Source: Heracleum sosnowskyi (taxonomy: Eukaryota > Streptophyta > Magnoliopsida > Apiales > Apiaceae). Taken from it: 64,000 bases of DNA. Positions 24,666 through 35,847 of the stretch are shown here, in pieces (within the stretch, counting starts at the first letter, position 1; the number at the start of each line of letters is the position of its first letter). The stretch lies in the NCBI GenBank assembly GCA_030848705.1, contig CM061243.1:11929044-11993043 (forward strand), read 5' to 3'. Position numbers and translations under genes: made by a program. Under the pieces are notes generated by a model, which saw only the letters and a list, made by a program, of their open reading frames with translations, had not been told where the DNA came from and made no database searches.

Positions 24666-24714
24666 GTAATTTCTGATTACTACATAAAGTAAAATATTAC
24701 TGCATTTAGCAATC
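24666..24714. repeat. Right arm of the inverted repeat with 23152-23199
   Basis: GTAATTTCTGATTACTACAT...TTAGCAATC, inverse of the left arm. The DNA between the arms is very AT-rich, holds the Stowaway-like MITE, and contains a Helitron-end-like GTGCA-ATGCAC with CTAG at about 24151-24179 that is too weak to call. Confidence 0.7.
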
Positions 24715-25268
24715 ATGATATTTTATGTGGGTATTTGAAATACCTAAAAAGTTAAAAATAACAAAATTGTTTGATTGAATAAATTATGGATATTATAAAT
24801 TATTTAAGAATCTGTAAAACGTGAAAAGTCACTTATTAACCTCTACTTAGATTATCCATTAGCACTACTACTCTTATAAGTTTTGTTGGGTCACACATTC
24901 AATTATCTTGCTTCAAATAATATCCTGATTCTTAAATTTAAATAAAATAAATTGTAGTGTATTATATGTATAGACATTATTTCATCTCATTATCAAACTG
25001 ATCTCCAAGTTGAACTGACTCTGCACCTGCCAATTAATACCAACTTTCTACCAAGTTTAAGAGACAAATTGAACTATTATCCGCATAACAAAATCTCTTT
25101 CTATAATATGGCAACAGCCTACATAAATGTAGATGTCTCCCACTTGATAGTAAGGCCAACTATAGTCAGAAATAGCCAGTGAAGCGTTTACTTTGAACTT
25201 TGTTTATTTCAGACCAGCTGACGAATAATTAATCTTCTTTTTTTAAAAATTTGTCACTGAATTCTTAT

Positions 25269-25276
25269 TATAAATA
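25269..25276 (+). promoter_or_regulatory. TATA box of the polyol transporter gene
   Basis: TATAAATA lies 62 bases before the ATG at 25338. The upstream 24715-25268 is AT-rich intergenic DNA in which I see nothing else specific. Confidence 0.6.
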
Positions 25277-25337
25277 CATAGCTACTTAACGATTTATTCT
25301 ACCATCCAATTTTCAAGCTAGCTGAACTATATTCCTA

Positions 25338-26963
25338 ATGGAAGTAGAAAAGGATAGCAAGCTAAGTGGTGATTATACAACAAAGATCAACAAGTATGCC
25401 TTCGCGTGTTCTGTTGTTGCTTCTGTTATATCCATTATATTCGGATACGGTAAATCTATTTGAACATTTTTTTTTAAGGTTTTGCGTCGAAACTTTTGCA
25501 TGAGCAAGATATTTATTTGATCAGACTCTTTTTGGTGAAAGTTAGTAACTCAGATTTGTTTGAATGAACATGCAGACACAGGTGTGATGAGTGGAGCCAT
25601 GATATTTATCGAAGAGGACCTCAAAATTGACGATATGCAGATCCAGGTCCTGGCTGGAATACTTAACATTTGCGCCTTGGTAGGGGCTCTTCTTGCTGGC
25701 AGAGTTTCCGATTACATTGGAAGACGATATACAATACTTTTAGCTTCCATAATTTTCTTGCTTGGCTCAGTACTGATGGGGTATGGTCCAAATTATGCAA
25801 TACTATTGACTGGCCGGTGTGTAGCAGGCATTGGAGTTGGATTTGCCTTGATGATTGCACCAGTGTACTCTGCTGAAATTTCGTCACCCTCGTCCCGAGG
25901 ATTCTTAACCTCATTACCTGAGCTATGTATTAGTATTGGGATATTAAGTGGTTATGTTTCTAACTATTTCTTTGCGAGATTGACACTACAAGTTGGTTGG
26001 AGAATAATGCTTGGACTTGCTGCAGTTCCTTCTCTTCTTTTGGCCTTTTTCATTCTTAGATTGCCAGAGTCTCCGAGATGGCTTGTAATGCAAGGCCGTC
26101 TTGGAGAAGCAAAGAGAGTTCTGTTACAAGTATCCAACTCTGAACACGAAGCTCAAGTTCGATTTTCCGACATAAAATCGGCTGCTGGGATTGATGAGAA
26201 TTGCACTGGTGATAATGTTAAGGTGAAAAATTCAAACGGACAAAATATATGGAAAGAGCTTATCTTAAGGCCATCGCCTCCTGTTCGTTGGATGTTACTA
26301 GCAGCCATCGGAATACATTTTTTCGAGCACGCCACAGGTATCGAAGCAGTTGTTCTATACGGTCCAAGGATTTTCAAGAAAGCTGGGATTCACAGCAAAA
26401 ACAAGTTGTTACTTGCACAAGTTGGTACAGGAATAACAAGGATTATCTTCATAACTATAGCTACATTTTTACTTGACAAAGTTGGGAGGAGAAAACTTTT
26501 GTTAACTAGTGTGGGAGGTATGATCTTTGCACTAGTGGGATTAGGCCTTGGGCTAACAATTGTGGAGCATTCCAAAGAGAAGCTCGTTTGGGCCTTGAGT
26601 TTATGCATTGGGGCCACCTACACATATGTGATGTTTTTCTCAGTAGGGCTAGCCCCAATTACTTGGGTTTACAGCTCTGAGATCTTTCCACTAAGATTGA
26701 GGGCCCAAGGACATAGCATTGGGGTGGCTGTCAATAGATTGATGAATGCTACTATTTCTATAACTTTCATATCTATTTACAAAGCAATTACTATAGGTGG
26801 GGCTTTCTTTATGTTTGCTGGCATTGCTGTACTGGCCTTGATCTTCTTCTTCTTTTTCTTGCCTGAAACTAGGGGAAGATCTTTGGAAGAGATGGAAGAG
26901 CTATTTAGTAAGAAAAGCCCACCTACAAAGCAGCCCACAAACAATGGTGCTGCCCAAACTTAA
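25338..26963 (+). CDS. PLT: Polyol/monosaccharide transporter (MFS, PLT type), two exons
   Basis: Predicted proton-coupled sugar or polyol carrier of the plasma membrane. Exon 1 is 25338-25449 (MEVEKDSKLSGDY..., then KYAFACSVVASVISIIFGY). The GT-AG intron is 25450-25575; exon 2 is 25576-26963. The joined CDS is exactly 500 codons (499 aa), the usual family size. The intron splits the Asp codon of FGYDTGVMSGA, the N-terminal signature of plant polyol transporters. Sugar-porter motifs are present: DYIGRRYT (about residue 84), PESPRWL (about 199) and PETRGRSLEEME (about 466). About 12 hydrophobic segments can be seen, plus a central hydrophilic loop (SDIKSAAGIDEN). A TATA box lies just upstream. 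Nothing is broken. PLT5-like mannitol/sorbitol/inositol carriers are the closest family I know; substrate cannot be read from sequence. Confidence 0.9.
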
Positions 26964-27619
26964 CTGAAGCCATATCTTTTAGCCAATGGTAGTCTGTGTT
27001 TTGCAAGTGATCACTACTGTAATAACTGGAATAACGATCTACAAGAATATGTAATATAAGTGTACATGAAATCTTGTCTACAATGTTATTATTCAGTTTC
27101 TTATTCAGTCTTACCTTTGATTTCAGTCATTTTAGACTATTAATTCCAATTGAATCTTTAAGCCCCTGATAAACGCCTCCCTATTCAGATTGTTAAATTT
27201 TTTATAAAATTATAAACATATATTTTAAATATATTGAAACTTAGGTAACTACACTTATCATATTGCTTAATATAATTGACATTTTTTTACATAGAAATAG
27301 ATGAAATCGTATATATTCTAAGTAAACACAAAAACGAAAAAAGAAGAAAGAAAAGGTACAAAGCAGATCATAATTTAAAAAAATGGGATTGTAGAATTAT
27401 GATTTGCGTGGACACTTACATGTGTTACAATAGTGCCCACAAGACAAGCTAAAACAAAGGCCATCCTTTAGAAGAGTGTGCATCCCAGATCTTAGCATGA
27501 AGACCACCTACCTTAAATCTTAATTCACCATCACATCTTCTTTCTTATTAATATTAAAGGAGCAATACACAAACATTGTATGTTACAAACATTGTGGTTT
27601 TTTTTTTTTCTCTATCATC
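26964..27619. other. Intergenic between transporter and DUF620 gene
   Basis: Holds the transporter 3' UTR and the promoter/leader of the next gene. No separate feature is recognised. Confidence 0.6.
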
Positions 27620-28984
27620 ATGACAAACGGACATCATCACCACCATAACAACCACCAAAACAAACAACATAAGATAGGAATGAGAACACTTTGTCCTAAT
27701 TTCGAAAGGGAAGATGCCCTTGAAACAGTCCTTGAGGTTCCGATTCCAGAAGAAATGTTTAACAGCATGGGCAGCAATGTAGCCCTTCGTTGGCAAAATA
27801 TGTCTACATGGATGAAAGCCCAAACTTCAGACAAATGGTCATCTCCTATCATCGCTGGTCGATATAATGAGCTCAGTTTCCTCCTTTTTATCGTCGGATC
27901 TCCTCTTATTCCCCTCCAGGTTCAGGTTGATTCTTCTGTCCCCCGCCCTGTCCGCCACTCTTCCATTGTAAGCAACCTTGCTCCATCTCCCATACATTAC
28001 TGAAACGAGACTTTCATGATAACCAGTTTACGCGGAGCAGGCATTTGTACTTTTAGTTTAACATATGTTTATGTTTTCCAGGAAGCCTCAACAGCAAAAT
28101 ATATTGTACAACAATACATAGCAGCAACAGGTGGACCACCGGCATTAAGTTCATTTCACAGCATGTGTGCAATCGGACAGGTTAAAATTAGTGCATCAGA
28201 ATTTCATCAAGGAGACACAAACGCGAAGGAGAAAAGTGCAGAGGAGGCCGGTGGTTTTGTGCTTTGGCAAAAAGACCCAGACTTGTGGTGTTTAGAACTA
28301 CTTGTTTCTGGGTGCAAAGTTATCTCAGGCAGCAATGGCAACATATCTTGGAGACAATGTTCCAATGAGAACACACCGGTAGCCAAGGGTCCTGCCAGAC
28401 CTCTACGCCGCTTTTTGCAAGTACGAAAAACATAATAATCTAATTCAACAATCTGCTCTACATATATTTATGTGATATATTGACATTATACATTCCCATG
28501 TCAGGGTTTGGACCCTCGATCAACAGCTAACTTATTTCTAGACGCGGTATGCATAGGAGAGAAGATCATAAATGAAGACGACTGTTTTATTCTAAAACTT
28601 GATGCTAGCCAAGCAGCTCTTGATGCACAAAGTACCTCCAAATATGAAATCATCCACCACACACTCTGGGGATACTTCAGCCAAAGATCTGGCCTCATGG
28701 TTAAGTTTGAGGACTCGCGACTACTCACTGTAAAGACCAAGGAGGACGATGATGGTGTGTTTTGGGAGACAAGTGCAGAGACGATGATAGAAGACTACAA
28801 TTATGTTGATGGAGTGAATATTGCACATAGTGGGAAAACGTTTGTGACGGTGTACAGGTATGGTGAACAGTCTGCTAATCACAAGAGGGAGCTGCAAGAA
28901 TTATGGAAACTTGAGGAGGTAAATTTTAATGTCTGGGGTTTATCGTCAGAGTTCTTCATGCCGCCTTCATCCCCAAAACAATAA
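27620..28984 (+). CDS. DUF620 family protein, three exons
   Basis: Exons 27620-27967, 28082-28420 and 28505-28984, all phase 0 with GT-AG introns, join to 388 aa. The N terminus is His/Asn-rich (GHHHHHNNHQNKQHK), then MRTLCPNFEREDALETVLEV starts the conserved region, followed by LRWQNMSTWMKAQTSDKWSS, the exon 2 start ASTAKYIVQQYIAATGGP, GGFVLWQKDPDLWCLE, RPLRRFLQ/GLDPRSTANLF across the second junction, and the terminal FNVWGLSSEFFMPP. These blocks and the length match the plant-specific DUF620 family, whose biochemical role is not established. It is intact. The alternative start at the MRTLCPN methionine (codon 21) would drop the His-rich leader; I kept the upstream ATG because it is open and in frame. 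Confidence 0.9.
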
Positions 28985-30115
28985 CAATATATACACGTGC
29001 AGTAATATTGTAGAAGTATATAATTTGAGGTAAATGATCGGGGATATGATTGTAAATAGGTTTTTACGTATTGAAATGATTACCTTTTGTAGCTTTTCTC
29101 TGGAACTCTAGTAGTATTTTTTTGTCAATAGGAACTCTAAAAGTTTAACTATGAAGAGATTACTGTAAATTATCTCATTCACTTCTACAACATGGGTGAG
29201 AAGTCTGCACTTTTCTCTACAGACTTTAAGCTTTCATACAGATGCCCCAAGGGTGACTGAATATGAGTGTTTGTATGGCTGGTCTGACCTAAAAGTTAAT
29301 TTTTTGAATTTACATGTGATGAGTGATGATGAAATCTATTACAAATTTACAATATCACCGATATCCGTGGAGTCTACATATAAAACCTCCCCTGATTTGT
29401 GATAGAACCTCGTAAGAGAAAACTTGATCGCAACAAGAAAATTTCTACTCTATATACTTATTAGTGGCCTCAAAGAGGTTCACTCTAACAATTTGGAGTG
29501 AGATTGCAAGCCATATTTTCACCTTAAGGGGGAATAGAACTGCTATAACTCAAGGAGGTGATTTCGGAAATTAATCACAAAGACTAGTCAAACTAGAATT
29601 ACTGCTATCTATAGAAGAGTAACACACCCGTGCAAGCTTACACACACAAAGATATCTATCTCTTATGAAATTCCCTATTACCGTCTATTTAAACATCACA
29701 AAGACCGAATACAAAATGAAAAACAAGAAGTCAACGCTCAGCTCTAAAATATTATTGTCCGGTAATAATAACATATTATCGTGTATGTTTATGCATCTCC
29801 TTTGACCAATAACAAGAGAAGCACGTACCTTTACCAATAACAAGATCCAAGGAAAATACACATTCTAAAATTTCTCTCGAACTTAGTACACGTTTTTACT
29901 TTACTACCTATTCTGATATTGCAACAGCAAAATTATAGGAAATGAGAACCAAACAGAAAACACTGACTTTTCCTGTTTCAAAAGGAAAAGGGCATGACAT
30001 ACATAAATCCTCAATCCCACCTTTGACTCGTATCGGACTGCACCTGATCAATATGAACGGATTCAACATGTATAAAACTACACCATTTCTGGTATATATT
30101 CTTGAAATCAACAAG
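28985..30115. other. Intergenic, nothing recognised
   Basis: Contains the DUF620 3' UTR and, at the right edge, the 3' UTR of the minus-strand gene. Short open frames at 29196-29402 (plus) and 30126-29908 (minus) show no family resemblance. Confidence 0.5.
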
Positions 30116-32192
30116 TCATAGCGCATTGACGGCCGATTTTCTAGCTTCTTTAACTTCTTGCTTCAGGGTCGATTCCTGTGCAGTCTGAAAAGTACGAACG
30201 AAATTACCCGAAATATTTGTTAGGATCCTTATATATAATTCCCTTTAAGCAAATCAATAGGATACACAGTTGTGTATCTAAAAAATTTCTTATAAGACTT
30301 TAAAGGAATGGTATAATATAAGATAAGAGTATTGCTTTACTAATCTAAAGTATTCTAACCCCTTTATATCCACAACACTAACAATATGATTGTGTTGCGA
30401 CGCAATTTGATCGGTGCCAGGGAAGACGTGCTTTAAAGTTAAACACTTATCTGGAAGATGATGAGTTTATTATTCTTTAGATCAACCATGCAATGGTTCA
30501 TTATGTCGAATGTCTGTCTGTCTGTCTACTCTATTTTGTCACATCGCTTCACTCATAGAATTTGGTTGTAACAAACGGTGACACTGTGCAAACTTTGTAA
30601 TCAAGTTATTAAAAATTTCACAACCTAAACAAGAAAGAGATGTGCTATTTCGCAAACAACTTTTCGGACTCCAACAAGTTCCTGTGTCACAAGAGAGTAT
30701 GCAAGTGTCACACTCGTGTGAGAAAAGACCTGCTAGAACTAAGAGGAACAATAGCAGAGAGATTAACATTTACTCACAGATAAAGTTATCCAATATTCTT
30801 ACTTGTAGCTTCCAGGTACCTCTAATTGGCGATGATAATGGATGAACAACTCCAATTCGACTCTGGCTTACATTCTGAAGTATCATATACCATTAAAATT
30901 ATGATGTTTCTAACCTAATATCTAGGGGTGTAATCGAGCCGAGCCGAGTCAAAAACGGCCAAGCTCGAGTTCGAGCTCGACTAAAAAGTTCGGGCTCGAA
31001 ATCGACCAAGCCTTCAATTTGAAGCTCGAAGCTCGGCTCGTAAAAAGTTCGATATGTTCAAGCTCGGCTCGAAAGCTCAAATCGACTTCACCAAATATTG
31101 AAAAAAGTTCGAATATGATTGGTTCGGTTCGAGTTCGACTCGATTATATGGTTCGAGTTCGACTCGAATATATATAAAAATTATATCTAAATACTAAATA
31201 TTTATACAAATATATATTTATAATATATAAAAATTAAAAATGATAAAGGCTCGACTACACTCGCGAACCTTACGAGCCGAGTAATCTGAAGCTCGAGCTC
31301 GGCTCGATTATTACCGAATTGAATTCGAACATTTTACGAGTCGAGCTGGAGTAGCTCACAAATTGTTTGACTTGTTTACACCCCTACTAATAACTACCGA
31401 TTCCTTCGCCACTAATAATCTACAGCAGTACTTATAAGCTGTAATACAATGACTAATTAGCTCAACTCCATTATTTAACAACACATCTACCCGATATATC
31501 AATTACGAGTATAAATTCAATCCTCTAGCTTATATAGATGATAGATCATATAAAATTAGCGGAAAAAATAAAAGAAAGTAGGAAAGGTAGCTCACGAGAG
31601 GAGGGGGATCCAACTGAATGGAGTGCATCGACATCTTCGCTATCTGAGAAATAGCAGCTTCCCTAACTTGAACAACATCACTGATCAAATCCTCGTAACC
31701 AGCTTCGAAAGCATCCTGCCAGAACCGCGGAATTTCAATCCGACGGTTATTCGTATACAAGTCCCACATATGATTCACCATTTTCTCCCTCTCCTCCATT
31801 TCCTAATTATCCACAATCACATACGTTAAATTGATAAACATACTTGTACATCAACATCAAACTATACAATTGCAGCACAAAATATAAATAATAATAGAAC
31901 AAGGAATCATTACGAGAACATCGAGATCGCGATGAAGAGGAGTTTGAAAATCATCAGAGAAGCGATTGAGATTGCCAGTGGCAGTGGACCAACGGAGAGT
32001 AACGGTGCCAGTAAACATTGACCAGAATGCAAGTAACAAAATGGCGGCGAGTGCCCAAAACTTGTAACGGCCTCGGTCAAATAAGCCGGAGCTAATTGAA
32101 GAAGACTCTTTTTTAACAGCATTTGATGAAGTTGTTGTTGATGAGTGAAACGACGTCGGTTCTGATAGTGGAAGTACATCTTCGTTCTTCAT
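30116..32192 (-). CDS. DUF1195-like small single-pass membrane protein, three exons
   Basis: Minus-strand exons 32192-31914, 31802-31596 and 30184-30116, all phase 0 with GT-AG introns, give 184 aa. The N terminus is Ser/Thr-rich and polar; a hydrophobic segment, KFWALAAILLLAFWSMFTGTVTL shortened here to its core ALAAILLLAFWSMFTG (about residues 49-64), is the single likely membrane anchor. Then come SDDFQTPLHRDLDVL/EMEEREKMVNHMWDLY, PRFWQDAFEAGYEDL, REAAISQIAKMSMHSIQLDPPPL and a short basic C terminus (TAQESTLKQEVKEARKSAV). The pattern resembles a plant-only family of about 160-190 residues that I know as DUF1195, function unknown. The last exon is inferred from its acceptor, phase and stop. 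Intron 2 is long (about 1.4 kb) and carries a hAT MITE. Confidence 0.7.
30915..30922. repeat. Target-site duplication, left, of hAT MITE
   Basis: CTAATATC, matching CTAATAAC at 31387-31394 in 7 of 8 bases; 8 bp is the hAT target length. Confidence 0.65.
30923..31386. mobile_element. hAT-type MITE inside an intron
   Basis: A 464-bp block with terminal repeats TAGGGGTGTAA and (complement of right end) TAGGGGTGTAAAC, flanked by the 8-base near-duplication. The interior is unusually rich in GAGCTCG / CTCGAGTTCGA motifs, making it stand out from the AT-rich surroundings and allowing extensive self-pairing. There is no transposase. It lies in intron 2 of the minus-strand gene and does not touch an exon. 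Confidence 0.75.
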
Positions 32193-32528
32193 TTTATTGA
32201 TCTCCGAGATTTGTTTGGACTTTTAAGTAGCTGTGTTTTAACTTATAAGCTGCAGATTTAGGTGGGTAAAAAGGAAGTTTCTGACTAGTGAGGACTCAGA
32301 TTTGGATATACAGGAGTATATAGATACAAATTTCGATCTAGTTTGTTTAATATACAGTGGAAGATCAGTCTCCAAGCATGACGGTGGATATAACAGTTCT
32401 ATTATTTTATTTCTAGATACTTATACGTCGTGACATTTTTTATTTATTTATTTTTATATAACTGCATTTTACCAAGACAAATATGTACTTGGTTCAATTA
32501 AGTTTTTAAGTTAGGCCAAAAATTATGA

Positions 32529-32537
32529 TAATTCTAA
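32529..32537. repeat. Target-site duplication, left, of Mutator-like MITE
   Basis: TAATTCTAA, repeated exactly at 33142-33150. Nine bases is the Mutator-like target length. Confidence 0.75.
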
Positions 32538-33141
32538 GAGAAATTATCAAAAATATTATTTTTTTTAAGTTTTTTTTGTAATTTTACCATCTTCCGAAAA
32601 TATCTGTAAAAATACGGTCTCCAACTAGATGCAACCTAAAAATATTTGCAAAAATACGGTCTGCAACCAGATGCAACCAAAACAATCAGATGCAACTAGA
32701 TGCAACTTTTTAAAAAATAATTGAAAAACAACTGAAAATTCAAAAAAATTGTTAGTAAGAGGGGTAAACTTGTGGTCTTGATTTACCCTAGGGGTTCAAT
32801 AGTTAACATTTGGGGTTCAATGTTTTCATTTTGAGTTTTAGAAATATTAAGAATGACGAATAACCCTAAACCCTAGACTCTAAACTCTAAACTCTAACCT
32901 AAACAACCCTAAAATCAGGACGCCGAAAAAACATCATTATTAACAAATTGCATCTGTGGTTGATTTTGGTTGCAGTTGCAAATATGGTTGCATCTGGTTG
33001 CAGACAGTATTTTTGCAAATATTTTCAAAAAATTGGTATTTTTGTAAATATTTTGGTATTTTTGCAAAAATAAAAAATAAAAAAAACGCATAGTATTTTT
33101 GCAAAAAAAAAAATTGGGTTGAGTATTTATGAAAAAAGCCC
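32538..33141. mobile_element. Mutator-like MITE (604 bp)
   Basis: Bounded by a perfect 9-bp duplication (TAATTCTAA). The two halves are imperfect inverted copies: 'AAATACGGTCTCCAACTAGATGCAACC' style blocks at 32610-32710 mirror 'GGTTGCATCTGGTTGCAGACAGTATTTTTGC' style blocks at 32970-33020, given here only as patterns. Long T/A tracts lie near both ends. There is no ORF of note. It sits about 345 bp upstream of the start of the minus-strand DUF1195-like gene. Confidence 0.7.
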
Positions 33142-33217
33142 TAATTCTAATTATATAGTTAATTAGCAAAAAAAAAATCTAATTATACAGTTAAATCAAT
33201 TTCAAATATGCAATTAC

Positions 33218-34140
33218 GGGGTGGTATTGTATTAGTACTTTTGATGACTTTTTTTAGGTTGATGACTTTTGAGATTTTACATACTTTTAGCAACTTGTAC
33301 GGAGTTAGTGAAATTCAAAATGATTTTATATAAAGATATTAGAAGTCGTACGATTTTTCTGTAGAGTTATTAAAAGTCATGTCAAATCTTACCAAAAAGC
33401 TTGTAACTTTTTTTTCAAGTGATATAGTTACATTTTTTGTTAAAAGTAATTAAAAATCATTCTCATTAAAAGTCATTGAATTTTTTAATAACACCTTACT
33501 TGTAAAGAGTCTATAAATGTCTAAATTGAATATCGTACTTTTAAAGACTTCTTAAAAGTCTTGATTAAATAACACCATACTTTTAAAGACTTCTTGGAAA
33601 TCTTGATTGAATAACACCATACTTTTAAAGATTATTTAAATGTTAGAAATGAATACCTCATGACTTTTAAAGTTATTAAAAGTCTTTAAGGAGGTGGTAT
33701 TCAATATCAACTTTTAATGACTTTTAAGGGTTTTAAAAGTCATGTGTTATTCAATTCTAACTTTTAAGGAGTATCTAAAAGTACGGTGTTATTGAATTAA
33801 TACTTTTAATAACTTTTAAAAAGTCATTAAAAGTAAGGTGTTATTCAATTTAAACATTTAACAACTATTTAGAAGTAGACTGTTATTCAAAAAGTCATGG
33901 ATTTTGAATGACAATTACATTTAATGACTTTTAACTTAAAATATAACTAGAAATCTAATTTGAAAAGTCTTGAGTTTTGAGATAAGATTTCATATGACTT
34001 TTTAAATATTATTTTATTTTCTTCAATTTCATTTATTTCAGAATTTTGTCATTTTTCTTTCACAAATAAAATATATTCTCTCTTAAAAGAATGGTTATTA
34101 TCCCTTTGATTTTTTTCTGTCAAATATTTGATTTTATTAA
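33218..34140. repeat. Left arm of a TIR-bearing repeat rich in AAAAGTC / GACTTTT
   Basis: It begins GGGGTGGTATTGTATTAGTA. The inverse, ATATAATACCACCCC, ends at about 40653. The arm is filled with variants of TGACTTTTAA and with a roughly 54-base unit repeated near 33490-33650 (AATAACACCATACTTTTAAAG recurs). The right arm shows the same AAAAGTCATTAAAAG pattern inverted. I infer one terminal-inverted-repeat element of about 1.75 kb, later split by the two LINE insertions. No target duplication was found, so the superfamily is not assigned. Confidence 0.5.
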
Positions 34141-34230
34141 ATTATATTGATGTTGGAGATTAGAATTCTATTTTTTTTACTTGATTTTATACTATTTGGT
34201 TATTTAACGAGTCTAACCAAAGAGATCCCC

Positions 34231-34244
34231 TTTGTTGGATTTCT
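34231..34244. repeat. Target-site duplication, left, of truncated LINE
   Basis: TTTGTTGGATTTCT, repeated exactly at 34539-34552 (14 bases). This flanks the minus-strand LINE fragment. Confidence 0.85.
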
Positions 34245-34538
34245 TTTTCTTTTTTTGAGAACCGATAATTTTACTATTATGTATCATTTTGCAGTACATA
34301 AGAAAGTGAGGAGGAACAACACCCCGCCCTCCTTGACCAGACATAGAACCAATTACTCTTGCTAAGACATGAGCAACCTGATTCACGGACCTTCTAACAA
34401 AATTAACCTGGCAATTTCCTAGTTCCTTGACAAGGAATTTGCTATCATCTATAACTAAACCAATCATAGAATTCAACTCATCTTGATCCTTAATGGCACG
34501 AATAAGAAGTTGCGAGTCATATATTCTAGTAAAAAAAA
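34245..34538 (-). mobile_element. 5'-truncated LINE fragment (RNase H end)
   Basis: Minus-strand reading from about 34525 gives YDSQLLIRAIKDQDELNSM..., then VKELGNCQVNFVRRSVNQVAHVLA, the C-terminal part of a plant LINE RNase H domain including the NQVAH motif, then a short 3' region ending in an A-rich tail (plus-strand TTTTTCTTTTTTT at 34244-34257). The fragment is flanked by a perfect 14-bp target-site duplication, so it inserted as a truncated copy by target-primed reverse transcription. It is not the same element as the full-length LINE that follows on the plus strand. Confidence 0.85.
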
Positions 34539-34561
34539 TTTGTTGGATTTCTATTTGTATT

Positions 34562-34573
34562 AATTATTGATGA
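34562..34573. repeat. Target-site duplication, left, of full-length LINE
   Basis: AATTATTGATGA, exactly repeated at 39946-39957 immediately after the A-rich tail. Confidence 0.8.
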
Positions 34574-34680
34574 GTCCTGTAAATTTGCAGGGTTTGTCTT
34601 GTTCAAGTGACAAGTATTTTATGCATATGTGTTAAAGTTTTATTTTCATTTCACAACATTTTATCAAACAGTATTAAACT

Positions 34681-35847
34681 ATGGCAACGGGACCAATGGA
34701 TCTGGATGAATTGTATGCGCGCCTGGCTTTAGAGGAGGATGATGATAACGGGGTAATCGTTGGGAAGGAAGAGAATAGCGTATCAAGGAAATCGTATGTG
34801 TTGATTGGTCGCTTCCTCACGGAGAAAAATATAAATTTTAAGGCAATGCAGAACATGATGGCTTCATTATGGAGACCAAAGGAGGGAATGGAGATTCATG
34901 ATATTGGAGGGCATCGGTACTCTTTTGTGTTCTATCATATACTGGATTTGAAGAAGGTGTTAGAAGGAGGGCCATGGACGTTTGAACAAAGTGCATTGGT
35001 ATACCATCATTTGCAGGAGGGGGAGGATCCACACTTAGTTCGTCTAAATCAAATGGATATCTTGGTGCAGATCTATGATATTCCAAATGGGATGGTATCT
35101 GAAAGAGTTTTGCAGAGTATGGGGAATTATGTTGGCAAGTTTGTTAAATCGGATTCTTCGAACATCAGGGGAATGTGGAGATTGTATGCTCGGGTTCGGA
35201 TTACATTGGATATAGAAAAACCTCTTAAGAGAAAGATGAAGTTAAAAAAAGAAGGAGGGGAATGGAGTTGGGTGAATTTTAAGTATGAACGCCTTAGTAC
35301 CTTCTGTTTCGTTTGTGGATTGTTGGGGCACTCGGAGAGGGATTGCGGTATTGTATATGCATACCCGGACAAAGAAATTAATCGGGCTTACGGAACATGG
35401 ATGAGAGCACCATCAAAGGGTATGAAAGACCAGAATACGGGAGCTAAATGGTTGAGAAATGGGTCTGAAGGTAGTACATCGTGGGAGAAACCATATGCAG
35501 AGTCATCGGAAATGGGGCACGGTGGTAACAAACCGGAGGCGAGATTCATGGAAGTTGACGGGGTGATACGCGAGAATGTAGGAGGAGATGGGCGGATAAT
35601 TGTCATACAGCGTGATCAGAGGGATAGGGGAATAGAAAATTTAAATTCAAATCAAAAGGAGGATAATGCGGGAAATAATGAGGGGGATAATGACCTGGTT
35701 GTTACAGATCCAAAACGAAGACGTATGGAAAGTGTAGAAAATGCGGAGGAAATCAGTCAACAAAATTCAACTGGGCTTCAATTATTTAATGGGCCAAAAA
35801 ACTTGCTAGAGGCGGGACCTGTGGTGCAGGCCCGCCTAGAAAAATGA
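34681..35847 (+). CDS. LINE ORF1: DUF4283 and zinc-knuckle RNA-binding protein
   Basis: A 388-aa nucleic-acid-binding protein expected to coat LINE RNA. The N-terminal DUF4283 region spans roughly residues 40-190 (SYVLIGRFLTEKNINFKAM, then WTFEQSALVYHH, then GMWRLYARVRITLDIEKPL). A CCHC knuckle CFVCGLLGHSERDC follows at about residues 209-222. The C-terminal half is low-complexity, polar and includes a basic patch DPKRRRME that could be a nuclear localisation signal. The start is the first ATG in the frame after the leader. Its stop overlaps the ORF2 start in ATGA, suggesting that ORF2 is translated by termination-reinitiation or a similar coupling. Confidence 0.9.
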   Translation: MATGPMDLDELYARLALEEDDDNGVIVGKEENSVSRKSYVLIGRFLTEKNINFKAMQNMMASLWRPKEGMEIHDIGGHRYSFVFYHILDLKKVLEGGPWTFEQSALVYHHLQEGEDPHLVRLNQMDILVQIYDIPNGMVSERVLQSMGNYVGKFVKSDSSNIRGMWRLYARVRITLDIEKPLKRKMKLKKEGGEWSWVNFKYERLSTFCFVCGLLGHSERDCGIVYAYPDKEINRAYGTWMRAPSKGMKDQNTGAKWLRNGSEGSTSWEKPYAESSEMGHGGNKPEARFMEVDGVIRENVGGDGRIIVIQRDQRDRGIENLNSNQKEDNAGNNEGDNDLVVTDPKRRRMESVENAEEISQQNSTGLQLFNGPKNLLEAGPVVQARLEK

